DNA of 64,000 nucleotides from Nematopogon swammerdamellus (GCA_946902875.1 OX336355.1:15161347-15225346); one strand, 5' to 3'. Shown: positions 1 through 43,680, numbered from the stretch's first letter. Notes: generated from the sequence alone by a model not told the origin. Numbers and translations: made by a program.

Positions 1-400
1 GCTCGCATGCCTTGGTCAGTCAGTACGCGCCTCACCCGAGGCAAGCGCACGCGCGGCCTCGGGCGAGCGTTGCCTCGGCTGATCCGTCCGCTGTCGGTTT
101 TTTGTCGCGCTCAAAGGAGCCTCAGTCCATTTGCCGCGCGCACTCAAGACGGACGTTGTGTGCCTCGCTCGCCTCGCTCGTTCGCGACATGGATAAGGAG
201 GTGTTCTTAAAACTTACTCCGCTATATAGGACGGTGTTCGGACGGAATATGGCTCGGCTTTTCCTCGTGAGGCAGCCTCGCGACAATTGGTTTTGATAGC
301 GAGGCAGCCTCGCACGGTAAATCGTCGCGCGGCATTCGGCCGAGGCAGCCTCGCCGTATGCCGCGCTCAGTCAGTACGCGGCTATTGGTGCACACCACAC
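1..400. repeat. GC-rich interspersed repeat
   Basis: This stretch is rich in the motif gaggcagcctcg and has no recognisable exon. Bases 108-128 (cgctcaaaggagcctcagtc and on) recur near 15693-15713 inside the MITE at 15543-15821, so it is probably part of the same family cut by the window edge. It belongs to the HEATR5B intron upstream of the first visible exon. Confidence 0.5.
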
Positions 401-491
401 ACTGGGGTTGAAACCCGAGATCTCTCACATGAAAGATGGCGCATGTGATGTAACTGTGAACTAGCTAGGAAATAATAATAAATTGTGTCAG

Positions 492-32409
<31,918 letters not shown>

Positions 32410-32451
32410 ACTCACCGACCGCTGACCACGGGCGAGATATTACAGAGGAGT

Positions 32452-32700
32452 TTTTTTTATATGTAATCCGGTGTGGGTGGCTGAGTCGGAGAGGTCAACA
32501 CGCATGCTCCGACCAGAGAATATCACCTCCGAGAAGGTAGGTGCCATACCGATGACTTCCCTGGATTGCTGGCTATACTGGACTAGAGGAGAGCACAACC
32601 GAGGCTGCTATGCGGCCATCTTACATCCAGTACGGTGGTACCAACCCAGTCGGCTACAATTTGAGCCTACCGCCTAGTAAGTGGCAAGGGAAGTTGCCTC
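32452..32700 (-). mobile_element. tRNA-type SINE (family C) in the HEATR5B 3' region
   Basis: Starts with a T-run and atgtaatccggtgtgggtgg and continues through the family body to cctaccgcctagtaagtggc. It reads on the minus strand. Confidence 0.75.
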
Positions 32701-32952
32701 TTACTAGGTCTAGGAGTTGCTCTATGCTAACTGGGTACACGCTCACCAACTGGGGCCATTGCATCAGTAGCCTTCACGGAGTGGTCGCGACCCTACGCAT
32801 GTGGAGTTAAGATTCTGGAGGCTCTCCTTGTCAATGTGACCTTTTTTTCTATATTACACACATTACATGTTTGATTTTTGACAAATCAAAACATTACGTA
32901 CATGTTTGATTTGTTAAATTTGATTTATCGAATTATGGTTAAAGACTTTTGA

Positions 32953-33347
32953 CGTGAATTCGATGAACGTCTTACGTTTTGCATCAAGGGGGGCATTCCA
33001 GAAGGATGGCGACATAAAGTATGTACTTTCGACGGCTTCGTGCTGCCAAACTATACGACCTACAAACGTTAATGCTACCATGCCTTAAAAACCCATCCGG
33101 CGACTACACAAAACCGTACACTCGATCGTCCCTCCCACCACGGATGAAGTCACCACCATCCCCCAAGTATGCTCTCGCGCTCAGTACAACTAGCGATAGC
33201 GTCAAAAGTCGTCGTAGCGATAGCGTCAAAAGTCGTCCGATTTTCACCAAATAAACTCACGGACAGATTCAGGCTTTACATTTTGGCCCAAAAATTTTAT
33301 AATTTTTTAAACACGAAAATACACGGTGTGCGTTCATCGAATTCACG
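32953..33347. mobile_element. Possible small inverted-repeat element
   Basis: cgtgaattcgatgaacg at 32953-32969 and its exact complement at 33331-33347 bracket 395 bases. Inside, tagcgatagcgtcaaaagtc occurs twice in tandem (33190 and 33213). AATAAA lies at 33250. Confidence 0.45.
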
Positions 33348-35130
33348 AAATCAAACCAACCAGGCGGTAGGAGCTCACCTGCTACCTGTTTTTCATTAAT
33401 ATTTTGGGCAACCTCAAATTTTTGAAAAACTTTATAATTTCATTTTGTGGAAATATAACAAGTGTGTACTCAGCCATCAATGTAAGGAATGGATAATTAT
33501 TCGAGATGAGATGGCTTTAAGTATGGGTATGTGGTCCCCGAAATGAGGATATTTGATTGATGGGCGATCGGTCCGTGGTCACATAGAAATTGATTCGAAG
33601 TTTCTTTCTCTTCTTCGGGGCGGAACTTCTGCGATTTTGACCGTTCTAGTTGAGCCTCTTGATTGCATTATACTCCCAAGTACTTACAGCCTGGGGGTTT
33701 TTTCTAAAGAGGCGTGAAAAGGCTCCTGTCAGGCAGGCATGACATTCGAAATACTCGCGCACCACAGATTGTCCATGGGCATGGTTAGCCACTAGCGAGT
33801 CGCGCTTCCCATAAAAAAGAATTCTAAAATTAGGTTTGGAGTAAAACAAATTTTGGTAGAGTGAGCGTAGTAGCAAGAGTGAAGACCAAGAATAATGTAT
33901 AATGCGACGTGATTAGAAGGGTGAATTGCGGAACATTATTTTGAATAGTTTCTTCCTCATGAGTGTATTAATTTAATAACATAAAAATAAATACTAGTTA
34001 TAAGAATCTCCTAAGTCTGCAGAGGCCAATATGATACTGACAGTATGTTTAAGTAGGTATTTATCAATTTGGGACAGGGTGTCCAAGATATAATGTTTAT
34101 TCCTCGATATAAAATATTGATAAAGCACAATTTATTTTAAATATTATAAAATATATAAATCATTGCTGATATTAAAGGAATAATTCATAAATAATTAACT
34201 TATTATGCACATAAGTGTTTTTAACACTGAATAGCATTGCGGGCGTTGTTGTAGAGAATGCATTTAGACAGTGTTTTTGAGTATAAAAGATTTTATGTAT
34301 TGAGTAGAAAGTATACGCGAAATAGTGCTTTATAAAAAATGGTGAGTAAGTATGTAAACATACTATGTGTGAGCAGAATCCTACATGTTCTGAGTCTGAC
34401 CACTTAATGATTTTAATAAATGAATTTTAATTAAATATCCCTATCTTTACGCTGGGGCAGACTGTCGTGTGATATGCCTAACTAGTGTACGAGATACATA
34501 TTTACGAAATCTATGACAATTCAGAATTTATAATATTGCCAGTTTACTGCATGCATAGAAAGACTGCAGGCAGAGTGCTATAGAATTAAATTTTATAAAT
34601 TATATCAATTAATGCGAAATTTTGAGCAATATTTAAAAACATAGAACCAGTAATTTAATTGTACATTATCTTTTACTATTAACATGTTTTAACAATATTT
34701 CAGATTGTTTTTAGATATAATTTTTGTCTTCTGATGCATATTAATACAATAATTTATGTATTACATATTACTTAATATAATTTATACGGACAAATAAACA
34801 GTACCTAACAAAAAAATTGTTTAATTTTTTACATGAAGCCACAAAGCAACTTATACAAAATATATAGGTATAACAGCCATTCTTCAGTCTATCTATATAA
34901 AATAAGGTAGACTAATAGTTTTGGTGATTGAGGCAACTTCGGAGACGAGCATTCGTCGTGTATGTACGATGTTCGGTGGCTGCTCGTTCGCAGGCGTCAG
35001 TCGCTATAAGCCGCGACGTATGAATCCCCCCCACACCAACTATTCAGCTGAGTAATGCAGCAACTGCAAGTGTTCTAGGAGGATTCGAAAATCCCCCTCT
35101 TAGATTGGTGGTTAGTTTTTAATTATTTAC
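33348..35130. other. AT-rich intergenic DNA
   Basis: No exon, ORF or RNA gene seen. 33680-33800 has aggcgtgaaaaggctcctgt and tgtccatgggcatggttagc, a remnant shared with 10590-10680 and 44870-44960. The rest is low-complexity AT-rich sequence. Confidence 0.6.
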
Positions 35131-35134
35131 ATAC

Positions 35135-35410
35135 ATACAAACAACGCTGTATCCCGACAAACGGGGTAAGCCGAGTAATCGGTGTTGTGCTGCAATGACT
35201 CCAGTAAATTACAGCACAACGCCGACCGTCACGTTTTATAAAGTATTCGGACAAGATAACAGCTATCAAGCAGCAAGGAAGACATGAAGACCCGTGGACT
35301 TGCTGCATGATTCGGTGGAAGGACCGTGCCAAGGTCAGAGGTGGCTAACCGGTCGCCTTTTAGCATGGCATTTTGTCCTTATCCCTTGGTAGTCTTTTAC
35401 GATATACTTT
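35135..35410 (-). mobile_element. Interspersed repeat B
   Basis: Reverse of the family: gctgtatcccgacaaacggg, aaagtattcggacaagataa, agcagcaaggaag. The head at the right is cut after cttttacgatata. Confidence 0.7.
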
Positions 35411-35502
35411 TTTAGTTATTTCTATTATTTTATAAGTTATTAATTGTTCCAGATATATGAAATAACTTACACAAATTTTATATTTGATGTAATAGTATAA
35501 AT

Positions 35503-35508
35503 TTTATT
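35503..35508 (-). promoter_or_regulatory. Polyadenylation signal AATAAA
   Basis: tttatt on the plus strand is AATAAA on the minus strand, 26 bases past the stop of the minus-strand terminal exon. The short spacing supports that exon as a true 3' end. Confidence 0.55.
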
Positions 35509-35533
35509 TTGATTTTTGAACATAAATAATGAG

Positions 35534-35592
35534 TTAACTTATATCTACTGCTGCTGCAGGTTCACCATTGCCCTGGTCGCCACTGACTTTGC
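35534..35592 (-). CDS. Terminal exon of an unrecognised minus-strand gene
   Basis: After a strong acceptor (eight T then CTGTTCCAG) the minus strand reads GKVSGDQGNGEPAAAVDIS and stop TAA, the first glycine being split with the preceding exon. Two bases of the split codon are here; the penultimate exon at 37466-37601 supplies the other, giving ...HARTS-G-KVSGDQ. The phase match, acceptor and nearby AATAAA are the evidence. I do not recognise the protein. The tail is hydrophilic and low in complexity, so homology may be hard to find. Confidence 0.55.
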
Positions 35593-35860
35593 CTGGAACA
35601 GAAAAAAAACTCATATTACACTCATAAGCCTCACAAACTTAGGCAGATGAAATTATGTGACCACCGAACAGGTACTTCGATCGAGTCATTTATTGTTGCA
35701 CAGTGCACACACATAGTTTTTGGTCTATTCAATTCTATAATTCAATTATCCTGTTGTAGTCACACATGGTGACTGGACTGGAGACGTGCGTGCGAAGAGA
35801 ATAGCCGTCAGTAGGCGACTTGACCTGGCCGCGAGCCGCCGTAAGACACTGTTCGAATTT

Positions 35861-35889
35861 ATAGGAGTGAGACAGGATTATGCACCTGA
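35861..35889. repeat. 29-bp duplication, left copy
   Basis: ataggagtgagacaggatta plus tgcacctga recurs with one difference at 37441-37469, where it covers the exon/intron border of the minus-strand penultimate exon. The pair brackets a 1.55-kb insertion-like segment. Confidence 0.8.
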
Positions 35890-35891
35890 AG

Positions 35892-37041
35892 CACAGATTA
35901 CTTAATAGTTACTTCGTAACAGATAAATCACTCCATAGAAAAAGATCCATACCTACGGCTTTAATAGCCTACTGTTTCACGTCGCCAATCTCTGCGTGCG
36001 AAAATGTACCTAAACGATCGAGTGTAAAGTGATTATTGCTTTGCAGCTGCGTGCAGTAGCGTAGGCGCGCGTGTAGGTACTTATGCTCCGCGCGGCTGTC
36101 GAATTTTCACTGAATTAGCACGCCGGCGCACACTGGTTCCATTTATATGGGAGGGGCGGTCAAAAGTGTGCGACTGGTCTTATTGCCTTTGTTATGATGT
36201 AAATGCAATTAAAACATATAGAAAACTTTTTGATATTGTTTATTATGCATTTATGATATGTTATAGTCAGTCAATGTGGCAAATCCAAAGGGAAGTCTCT
36301 GGTATGGCACCTACCTTCTCGGAGGAATATTACCTCCGGTCTGGCTGGTCAGAGCATCTCTGACTTAGCCCCCCATACCGGATTACATAAAAAAATACAT
36401 AATTCCTATTATTTATATGCGAAATAAAATGGTTGCGAAGCATCCATAACAAATCTTTTTTTAAGTTCCGCACATTTCCGCACTTCCTGACACATATTCT
36501 CGCAAAGAGAACGAAATAAACTAAACGATAAAAAAAATAACACACAACAGGCACTCATTCATACGCACGACAACTTTAGCTCTAGTTAAAAACATCCAAA
36601 ATTCTCGCCTTCCTTGCATTTCTGCACGAAATCAGAAAACAAATTATTTCAGGTTGATTATAAAAACTATAATATTGAAAAAAATACACAAATAATCTAT
36701 ATAACTGGTTCTTGGAAATCCATTGGTAACGGGATTCACACTGTGCCAAATTTCGTGGAAATCGTGGAACAAACACAACGCTCATTAACGAGGATTAATG
36801 GTTTTACAACAGCGCGCTGGATAGGTAATGCCACTTCGAGTAATTATAACACCATAACTTAACTCATACTTGCATGCAATTTATATGCCATTATTTAGGG
36901 TTGCTAAGTGACAAATTAATGAACATTTGTAAAATGCGATAGCAAAAAGTAAATATTTTTACTTTTGACCTATGAGCGAGCCCAGTGCGCGGCGGCCCAC
37001 CAGGTGGTAGGTAGCGCTCGCAAGTAAATAGAGTGCGTGAG
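35892..37041 (+). repeat. Interspersed repeat H, copy 2, broken
   Basis: 35892-36135 repeats 2732-2960 (cacagattacttaatagtta, cgatcgagtgtaaagtgatt) and 36970-37041 repeats its right end (tagagtgcgtg). Between lie AT-rich sequence and a reversed family C piece (36290-36390). Confidence 0.6.
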
Positions 37042-37115
37042 GCCTGACAGCACGAGCAGCGCCAGCGCGAGGGACGTGTTCACATTCTCGCGCTGCCCAT
37101 TTCCCTGCCCAATCG

Positions 37116-37430
37116 GGCTGAGCCATAGCCGACTATCATTGGTCTTCCTCTACGGAGACCAAGCCATGCTGCATCGTCATAGCCCCACTGCGACGTTGCT
37201 ATCGCTTACTCGCTCTCGCTTGCCTCGCTGTGACAGGACTGAGAGAGAAACACGAAGATTGCGACGTTCGCCCGATGAAGGGTGAGCGATTTCATGTTTC
37301 TCTCTCGCTCCTGTCATCGGTAGGCAAGCGAGAGCGATTAAGCGATAGCAACGTCGCAGTGGGGCTATGACGATGCAGCATTGCTTGTCTCCGTAGAGGG
37401 AGACAATGATAGTCGGCTATGGCTGAGCGT
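37116..37430. mobile_element. Foldback MITE, copy 2
   Basis: Arms gctgagccatagccgactat and its complement extend through gccatgctgcatcgtcatag and cttactcgctctcgcttgcc. It is homologous to 18719-19018. The central loop holds gacttcg-like gcgacgttcgcccgatgaag. Confidence 0.85.
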
Positions 37431-37465
37431 AAACCTCGCAATAGGAGTGAGACAGGATTATGTAC

Positions 37466-37601
37466 CTGATGTCCTGGCGTGGAGCGGCGGCAGCGTGGCG
37501 GCGGTGAGATAGCCGGTGTGCCCGGGCGTGCTCGCCGGCCACGTGCCGACCACACGCGAGCGCTCCCCGCTCGCCTTCTCCTCCATCGGCTTCTCGGAGC
37601 T
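37466..37601 (-). CDS. Penultimate exon of the minus-strand gene (array copy 1)
   Basis: On the minus strand, acceptor TGTGTTGCAG is followed by SSEKPMEEKASGERSRVVGT, WPASTPGHTGYLTAATLPPL and HARTS plus one base, then donor ATCAG|GTACAT. Length 136, phase 0 in and 1 out, matching the terminal exon. This frame is preferred over the arginine-rich alternative because it is balanced in composition and joins in phase. It is the only one of 29 array copies with an intact GTACAT donor and without the TAG created by GCTAGG. Function unknown. Confidence 0.55.
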
Positions 37602-40600
37602 CTGCAACACACATCCAGATATACTGAGTCCTAGCGTGGAGCGGCGGCAGAGTAGCGGCGGTGAGGTAGCCGGTGTACTCGGGTGTGCTCGCCGGCCACG
37701 CGCCGACCACGTGCGAGCGCTCTCCGCTCGCCTTCTCCTCCATCGGCTTCTCGGAGCTCTGCAACACACATCCAGATATACTGAGTCCTAGCGTGGAGCG
37801 GCGGCAGCGTGGCGGCGGTGAGATAGCCGGTGTGCCCGGGCGTGCTCGCCGGCCACGTGCCGACCACACGCGAGCGCTCCCCGCTCGCCTTCTCCTCCAT
37901 CGGCTTCTCGGAGCTCTGCAACACACATCCAGATATACTGAGTCCTAGCGTGGAGCGGCGGCAGAGTAGCGGCGGTGAGGTAGCCGGTGTGCTCGGGTGT
38001 GCTCGCCGGCCACGCGCCGACCACGTGCGAGCGCTCTCCGCTCGCCTTCTCCTCCATCGGCTTCTCGGAGCTCTGCAACACACATCCAGATATACTGAGT
38101 CCTAGCGTGGAGCGGCGGCAGCGTGGCGGCGGTGAGATAGCCGGTGTGCCCGGGCGTGCTCGCCGGCCACGTGCCGACCACACGCGAGCGCTCCCCGCTC
38201 GCCTTCTCCTCCATCGGCTTCTCGGAGCTCTGCAACACACATCCAGATATACTGAGTCCTAGCGTGGAGCGGCGGCAGAGTAGCGGCGGTGAGGTAGCCG
38301 GTGTGCTCGAGTGTGCTCGCCGGCCACGCGCCGACCACGTGCGAGCGCTCTCCGCTCGCCTTCTCCTCCATCGGCTTCTCGGAGCTCTGCAACACACATC
38401 CAGATATACTGAGTCCTAGCGTGGAGCGGCGGCAGAGTAGCGGCGGTGAGGTAGCCGGTGTGCTCGGGTGTGCTCGCCGGCCACGCGCCGACCACGTGCG
38501 AGCGCTCTCCGCTCGCCTTCTCCTCAATCGGCTTCTCGGAGCTCTGCAACACACATCCAGATATACTGAGTCCTAGCGTGGAGCGGCGGCAGCGTGGCGG
38601 CGGTGAGATAGCCGGTGTGCCCGGGCGTGCTCGCCGGCCACGTGCCGACCACACGCGAGCGCTCCCCGCTCGCCTTCTCCTCCATCGGCTTCTCGGAGCT
38701 CTGCAACACACATCCAGATATACTGAGTCCTAGCGTGGAGCGGCGGCAGAGTAGCGGCGGTGAGGTAGCCGGTGTGCTCGGGTGTGCTCGCCGGCCACGC
38801 GCCGACCACGTGCGAGCGCTCTCCGCTCGCCTTCTCCATCGGCTTCTCGGAGCTCTGCAACACACATCCAGATATACTGAGTCCTAGCGTGGAGCGGCGG
38901 CAGCGTGGCGGCGGTGAGATAGCCGGTGTGCCCGGGCGTGCTCGCCGGCCACGTGCCGACCACACGCGAGCGCTCCCCGCTCGCCTTCTCCTCCATCGGC
39001 TTCTCGGAGCTCTGCAACACACATCCAGATATACTGAGTCCTAGCGTGGAGCGGCGGCAGAGTAGCGGCGGTGAGGTAGCCGGTGTGCTCGAGTGTGCTC
39101 GCCGGCCACGCGCCGACCACGTGCGAGCGCTCTCCGCTCGCCTTCTCCTCCATCGGCTTCTCGGAGCTCTGCAACACACATCCAGATATACTGAGTCCTA
39201 GCGTGGAGCGGCGGCAGAGTAGCGGCGGTGAGGTAGCCGGTGTGCTCGGGTGTGCTCGCCGGCCACGCGCCGACCACGTGCGAGCGCTCTCCGCTCGCCT
39301 TCTCCTCCATCGGCTTCTCGGAGCTCTGCAACACACATCCAGATATACTGAGTCCTAGCGTGGAGCGGCGGCAGCGTGGCGGCGGTGAGATAGCCGGTGT
39401 GCCCGGGCGTGCTCGCCGGCCACGTGCCGACCACACGCGAGCGCTCCCCGCTCGCCTTCTCCTCCATCGGCTTCTCGGAGCTCTGCAACACAAATCCAGA
39501 TATACTGAGTCCTAGCGTGGAGCGGCGGCAGAGTAGCGGCGGTGAGGTAGCCGGTGTGCTCGGGTGTGCTCGCCGGCCATTCGCCGACCACGTGCGAGCG
39601 CTCTCCGCTCGCCTTCTCCTCCATCGGCTTCTCGGAGCTCTGCAACACACATCCAGATATACTGAGTCCTAGCGTGGAGCGGCGGCAGCGTGGCGGCGGT
39701 GAGATAGCCGGTGTGCCCGGGCGTGCTCGCCGGCCACGTGCCGACCACACGCGAGCGCTCCCCGCTCGCCTTCTCCTCCATCGGCTTCTCGGAGCTCTGC
39801 AACACACATCCAGATATACTGAGTCCTAGCGTGGAGCGGCGGCAGAGTAGCGGCGGTGAGGTAGCCGGTGTGCTCGGGTGTGCTCGCCGGCCACGCGCCG
39901 ACCACGTGCGAGCGCTCTCCGCTCGCCTTCTCCTCCATCGGCTTCTCGGAGCTCTGCAACACACATCCAGATATACTGAGTCCTAGCGTGGAGCGGCGGC
40001 AGAGTAGCGGCGGTGAGGTAGCCGGTGTGCTCGGGTGTGCTCGCCGGCCACGCGCCGACCACGTGAGAGCGCTCTCCGCTCGCCTTCTCGGAGCTCTGCA
40101 ACACACATCCAGATATACTGAGTCCTAGCGTGGAGCGGCGGCAGCGTGGCGGCGGTGAGATAGTCGGTGTGCCCAGGCGTGCTCGCCGGCCACGTGCCGA
40201 CCACACGCGAGCGCTCCCCGCTCGCCTTCTCCTCCATCGGCTTCTCGGAGCTCTGCAACACACATCCAGATATACTGAGTCCTAGCGTGGAGCGGCGGCA
40301 GAGTAGCGGCGGTGAGATAGCCGGTGTGCCCGGGCGTGCTCGCCGGCCACGTGCCGACCACACGCGAGCGCTCCCCGCTCGCCTTCTCCTCCATCGGCTT
40401 CTCGGAGCTCTGCAACACACATCCAGATATACTGAGTCCTAGCGTGGAGCGGCGGCAGAGTAGCGGCGGTGAGGTAGCCGGTGTGCTCGGGTGTGCTCGC
40501 CGGCCACGCGCCGACCACGTGCGAGCGCTCTCCGCTCGCCTTCTCCTCCATCGGCTTCTCGGAGCTCTGCAACACACATCCAGATATACTGAGTCCTAGC

Positions 40601-41980
40601 GTGGAGCGGCGGCAGAGTAGCGGCGGTGAGGTAGCCGGTGTGCTCGGGTGTGCTCGCCGGCCACGCGCCGACCACGTGAGAGCGCTCTCCGCTCGCCTTC
40701 TCCTCCATCGGCTTCTCGGAGCTCTGCAACACACATCCAGATATACTGAGTCCTAGCGTGGAGCGGCGGCAGCGTGGCGGCGGTGAGATAGTCGGTGTGC
40801 CCAGGCGTGCTCGCCGGCCACGTGCCGACCACACGCGAGCGCTCCCCGCTCGCCTTCTCCTCCATCGGCTTCTCGGAGCTCTGCAACACACATCCAGATA
40901 TACTGAGTCCTAGCGTGGAGCGGCGGCAGAGTAGCGGCGGTGAGGTAGCCGGTGTGCTCGGGTGTGCTCGCCGGCCACGCGCCGACCACGTGCGAGCGCT
41001 CCCCGCTCGCCTTCTCCTCCATCGGCTTCTCGGAGCTCTGCAACACACATCCAGATATACTGAGTCCTAGCGTGGAGCGGCGGCAGAGTAGCGGCGGTGA
41101 GGTAGCCGGTGTGCTCGGGTGTGCTCGCCGGCCACGCGCCGACCACGTGCGAGCGCTCTCCGCTCGCCTTCTCCTCCATCGGCTTCTCGGAGCTCTGCAA
41201 CACACATCCAGATATACTGAGTCCTAGCGTGGAGCAGCGGCAGAGTAGCGGCGGTGAGGTAGCCGGTGTGCTCGGGTGTGCTCGCCGGCCACGCGCCGAC
41301 CACGTGCGAGCGCTCTCCGCTCGCCTTCTCCTCCATCGGCTTCTCGGAGCTCTGCAACACACATCCAGATATACTGAGTCCTAGCGTGGAGCGGCGGCAG
41401 AGTAGCGGCGGTGAGGTAGCCGGTGTGCTCGGGTGTGCTCGCCGGCCACGCGCCGACCACGTGCGAGCGCTCCCCGCTCGCCTTCTCCTCCATCGGCTTC
41501 TCGGAGCTCTGCAACACACATCCAGATATACTGAGTCCTAGCGTGGAGCGGCGGCAGAGTAGCGGCGGTGAGGTAGCCGGTGTGCTCGGGTGTGCTCGCC
41601 GGCCACGCGCCGACCACGTGCGAGCGCTCTCCGCTCGCTTTCTCCTCCATCGGCTTCTCGGAGCTCTGCAACACACATCCAGATATACTGAGTCCTAGCG
41701 TGGAGCAGCGGCAGAGTAGCGGCGGTGAGGTAGCCGGTGTGCTCGGGTGTGCTCGCCGACCACGTGCGAGCGCTCTCCGCTCGCCTTCTCCTCCATCGGC
41801 TTCTCGGAGCTCTGCAACACACATCCAGATATACTGAGTCCTAGCGTGGAGCGGCGGCAGTGTAGCGGCGGTGAGGTAGCCGGTGTGCCCGGGCGTGCTC
41901 GCCGGCCACGTGCCGACCACGTGCGAGCGCTCCCCGCTCGCCTTCTCCTCCATCGGCTTCTCGGAGCTCTGCAACACACA
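37466..41980 (-). repeat. 157-bp exon-derived minisatellite, 29 copies
   Basis: Copies start near 37466, 37631, 37788, 37945 and so on every 157 bases to about 41838; exceptions are 154 (copy 9), 142 (copy 17) and 143 (copy 28). Each unit is 135 bases of the exon plus 22 bases TATATCTGGATG-TGTGTTGCAG, so the 3' splice site is kept and the GTACAT donor lost. 157 is not a multiple of 3, and read-through meets CGC-TAG. Two main types alternate: A (gcgtggcggcggtgagatag, cccgggcg) and B (gagtagcggcggtgaggtag, ctcgggtg). Confidence 0.97.
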
Positions 41981-41983
41981 TTT

Positions 41984-42265
41984 TTTTTATGGTAACTGAC
42001 ACGGTTGGCTACATCACCTACAACATCCGTGATGTCAGCTACAGTGTCGGCTACACTGAACTGGACGGAAAACACAAACTATTTGCGTAGCCGTTTCGAC
42101 CGACCTTTCATTCAGTGCGGTGGTAACAATAACAACCCGGGCGGGTTAAACCCTACCACCTAGTAATATAAGGTCATATCCCTTAGTCGCCTTTTACGAC
42201 ATACACATACACGGGGAGAGATGCAGTGGGGCTATTCTTTTAAAGTACCTGCCCCACACGGTACG
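41984..42265 (-). mobile_element. Mosaic SINE: 5S-type tail plus shared head
   Basis: Begins with a T-run directly after acacaca of the last array unit and ends with the reverse of the shared head (ctgccccacacggtacgg). Its insertion removed or hides the intron just upstream of the last array acceptor. Confidence 0.75.
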
Positions 42266-42930
42266 GTAAAAAAAAACAGAACAAAACAATACGTTCATAC
42301 TTTTATGGTTATTCGCTTAATTTTGGACGGCGCACAAATCACACACCTCTGTCATCGTGGCGAGACTGGTTTCATGCGGAACGCTAAAGAGGATTTGGCC
42401 GTTAGGTTCAAGTAGGAGAGCTAGCTGCGCACGCGTCTGCGGCGATAGTACCTACGACACGACACGATACGACACGCAAGCAAGCGTGTCAGGGCCGCAT
42501 CGGCAATTACGGGCGTCTTCTGTTACTATGGACAAGTCTGCAACAATCAAAGGATTCCGAAAGGTGCCTGGCTACGTTACGTCTGCTCTGATGACATTGC
42601 TGGATGTTAAGGAAACCATTAAGCGTCGTTAGACACCTTATAGGTAGCACGGACATTCGGTCGTATGCGGGGGTTACGAATGACATGCCGGCCTGACAGT
42701 GCCTATTCACGACCTTCTCCTCCATCGTAATTATAAGCCTCTCTTGAAGGACCCGAGACTATACTTGATGGGGGGAAATACATGAACAGGGAGAGCGTTC
42801 CAGAGTTAATTAGTTCTGTGGAGGAGAGATCTGCAGAACCGATTGGTATCGCATCCGCGGTAAGTCCAGCTTGCCCAGTGCGCGCTGTGCGGAGGCGGAA
42901 AGGGGATCGCGTCAAACAGCTTGTGTTGTA
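42266..42930. other. Unassigned stretch, possible retroelement debris
   Basis: An open frame at 42524-42632 (MDKSATIKGFRKVPGYVTSA) and minus-strand pieces resemble no family I know. Bases 42860-42910 are GC-rich. No splice-bounded exon found. Confidence 0.3.
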
Positions 42931-42932
42931 GA

Positions 42933-43017
42933 TGTTCTAGGAAAAAAGTATCAGGATAAAATTTGTAGGGAATTTAATTACCTACAAATTTTATTCAGAT
43001 ACATTTTTTCCTAGAAT
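42933..43017. other. Long hairpin
   Basis: ttctaggaaaaaa-gtatcagg and ataaaatttgtagg pair with the right side ending cattttttcctagaa; stem about 36 bases with few mismatches, loop near gaatttaatta. Confidence 0.8.
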
Positions 43018-43278
43018 AGGCCGTAACTTAATTACAGCGTTCCAAAGTTAGAAGTTTGCCAAATTTCCGGAAAATTTTTTTTTTCTTAAAGTTCATATCT
43101 CCGTAAGTATCAGTCTTAGAAACAAAATTTTAAATTTTACTTATAGGAAATTAATTATCTACAACAATGAGTACTGTTTTTTATAGGCTAAAATGCACGG
43201 AAATGAAGATATAAGCAAAAATCTGAAGAAAGTGCCGATTTTTTTTGGTTTTTTCAATATGGCGGCGGGCGCGGATGG

Positions 43279-43306
43279 GAGGGGGGGGGGGGGGGGGGGG
43301 GGGGGA
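43279..43306 (+). repeat. Poly-G tract
   Basis: A run of about 27 G broken by one A, after atggcggcgggcgcggatgg. Length may be unreliable. Confidence 0.9.
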
Positions 43307-43544
43307 ATTGTGCATTTTATATTTTAAATACTTCTAACCATCCTAGACAACCTCGTAGACAACATATCAAAAATTTAGAACTACCGGACCGTTTGTAAGG
43401 TAACCCCCCTCTTTTGGTCTCTATTTACTGGGCTAATGTGGATAGTCAATACAATACTTGTAATATTAGTTTGTGGTAATGTATTAAAATGTAAAGCAAT
43501 ACGATAAACTACAAACGAATACTACATGAATACTTTAATACGCA

Positions 43545-43680
43545 TATATATGTATGTTTGTATGTATATATTATTCATGGGTGCAATCGAACTGGATAGA
43601 ACAAATTGTGACAAGTTCGAGGGCAGTTTTACTGCTTTAAGAGCGCTTAATAAACAATGAACGATAAGAACAAACAATAC
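43545..43680 (-). repeat. Interspersed repeat G, copy 3
   Basis: Reverse of 30395-30520: gggtgcaatcgaactggata, aaattgtgacaagttcgag and cttaataaacaatgaacgat. Confidence 0.6.

Noticed and set aside
33250..33255. AATAAA as the HEATR5B polyadenylation signal
   Set aside because: It is about 840 bases past the stop, beyond a SINE and inside a possible transposon; the true signal is unclear.
37466..41980. Dozens of ~150- and ~91-codon open frames across the array on both strands
   Set aside because: They are the same 157-bp unit read in rotating frames. Only the splice-bounded frame in the first copy joins a downstream exon in phase.
37466..41980. CRISPR array
   Set aside because: Units are 157 bases of near-identical sequence with no unique spacers, in a eukaryotic setting.
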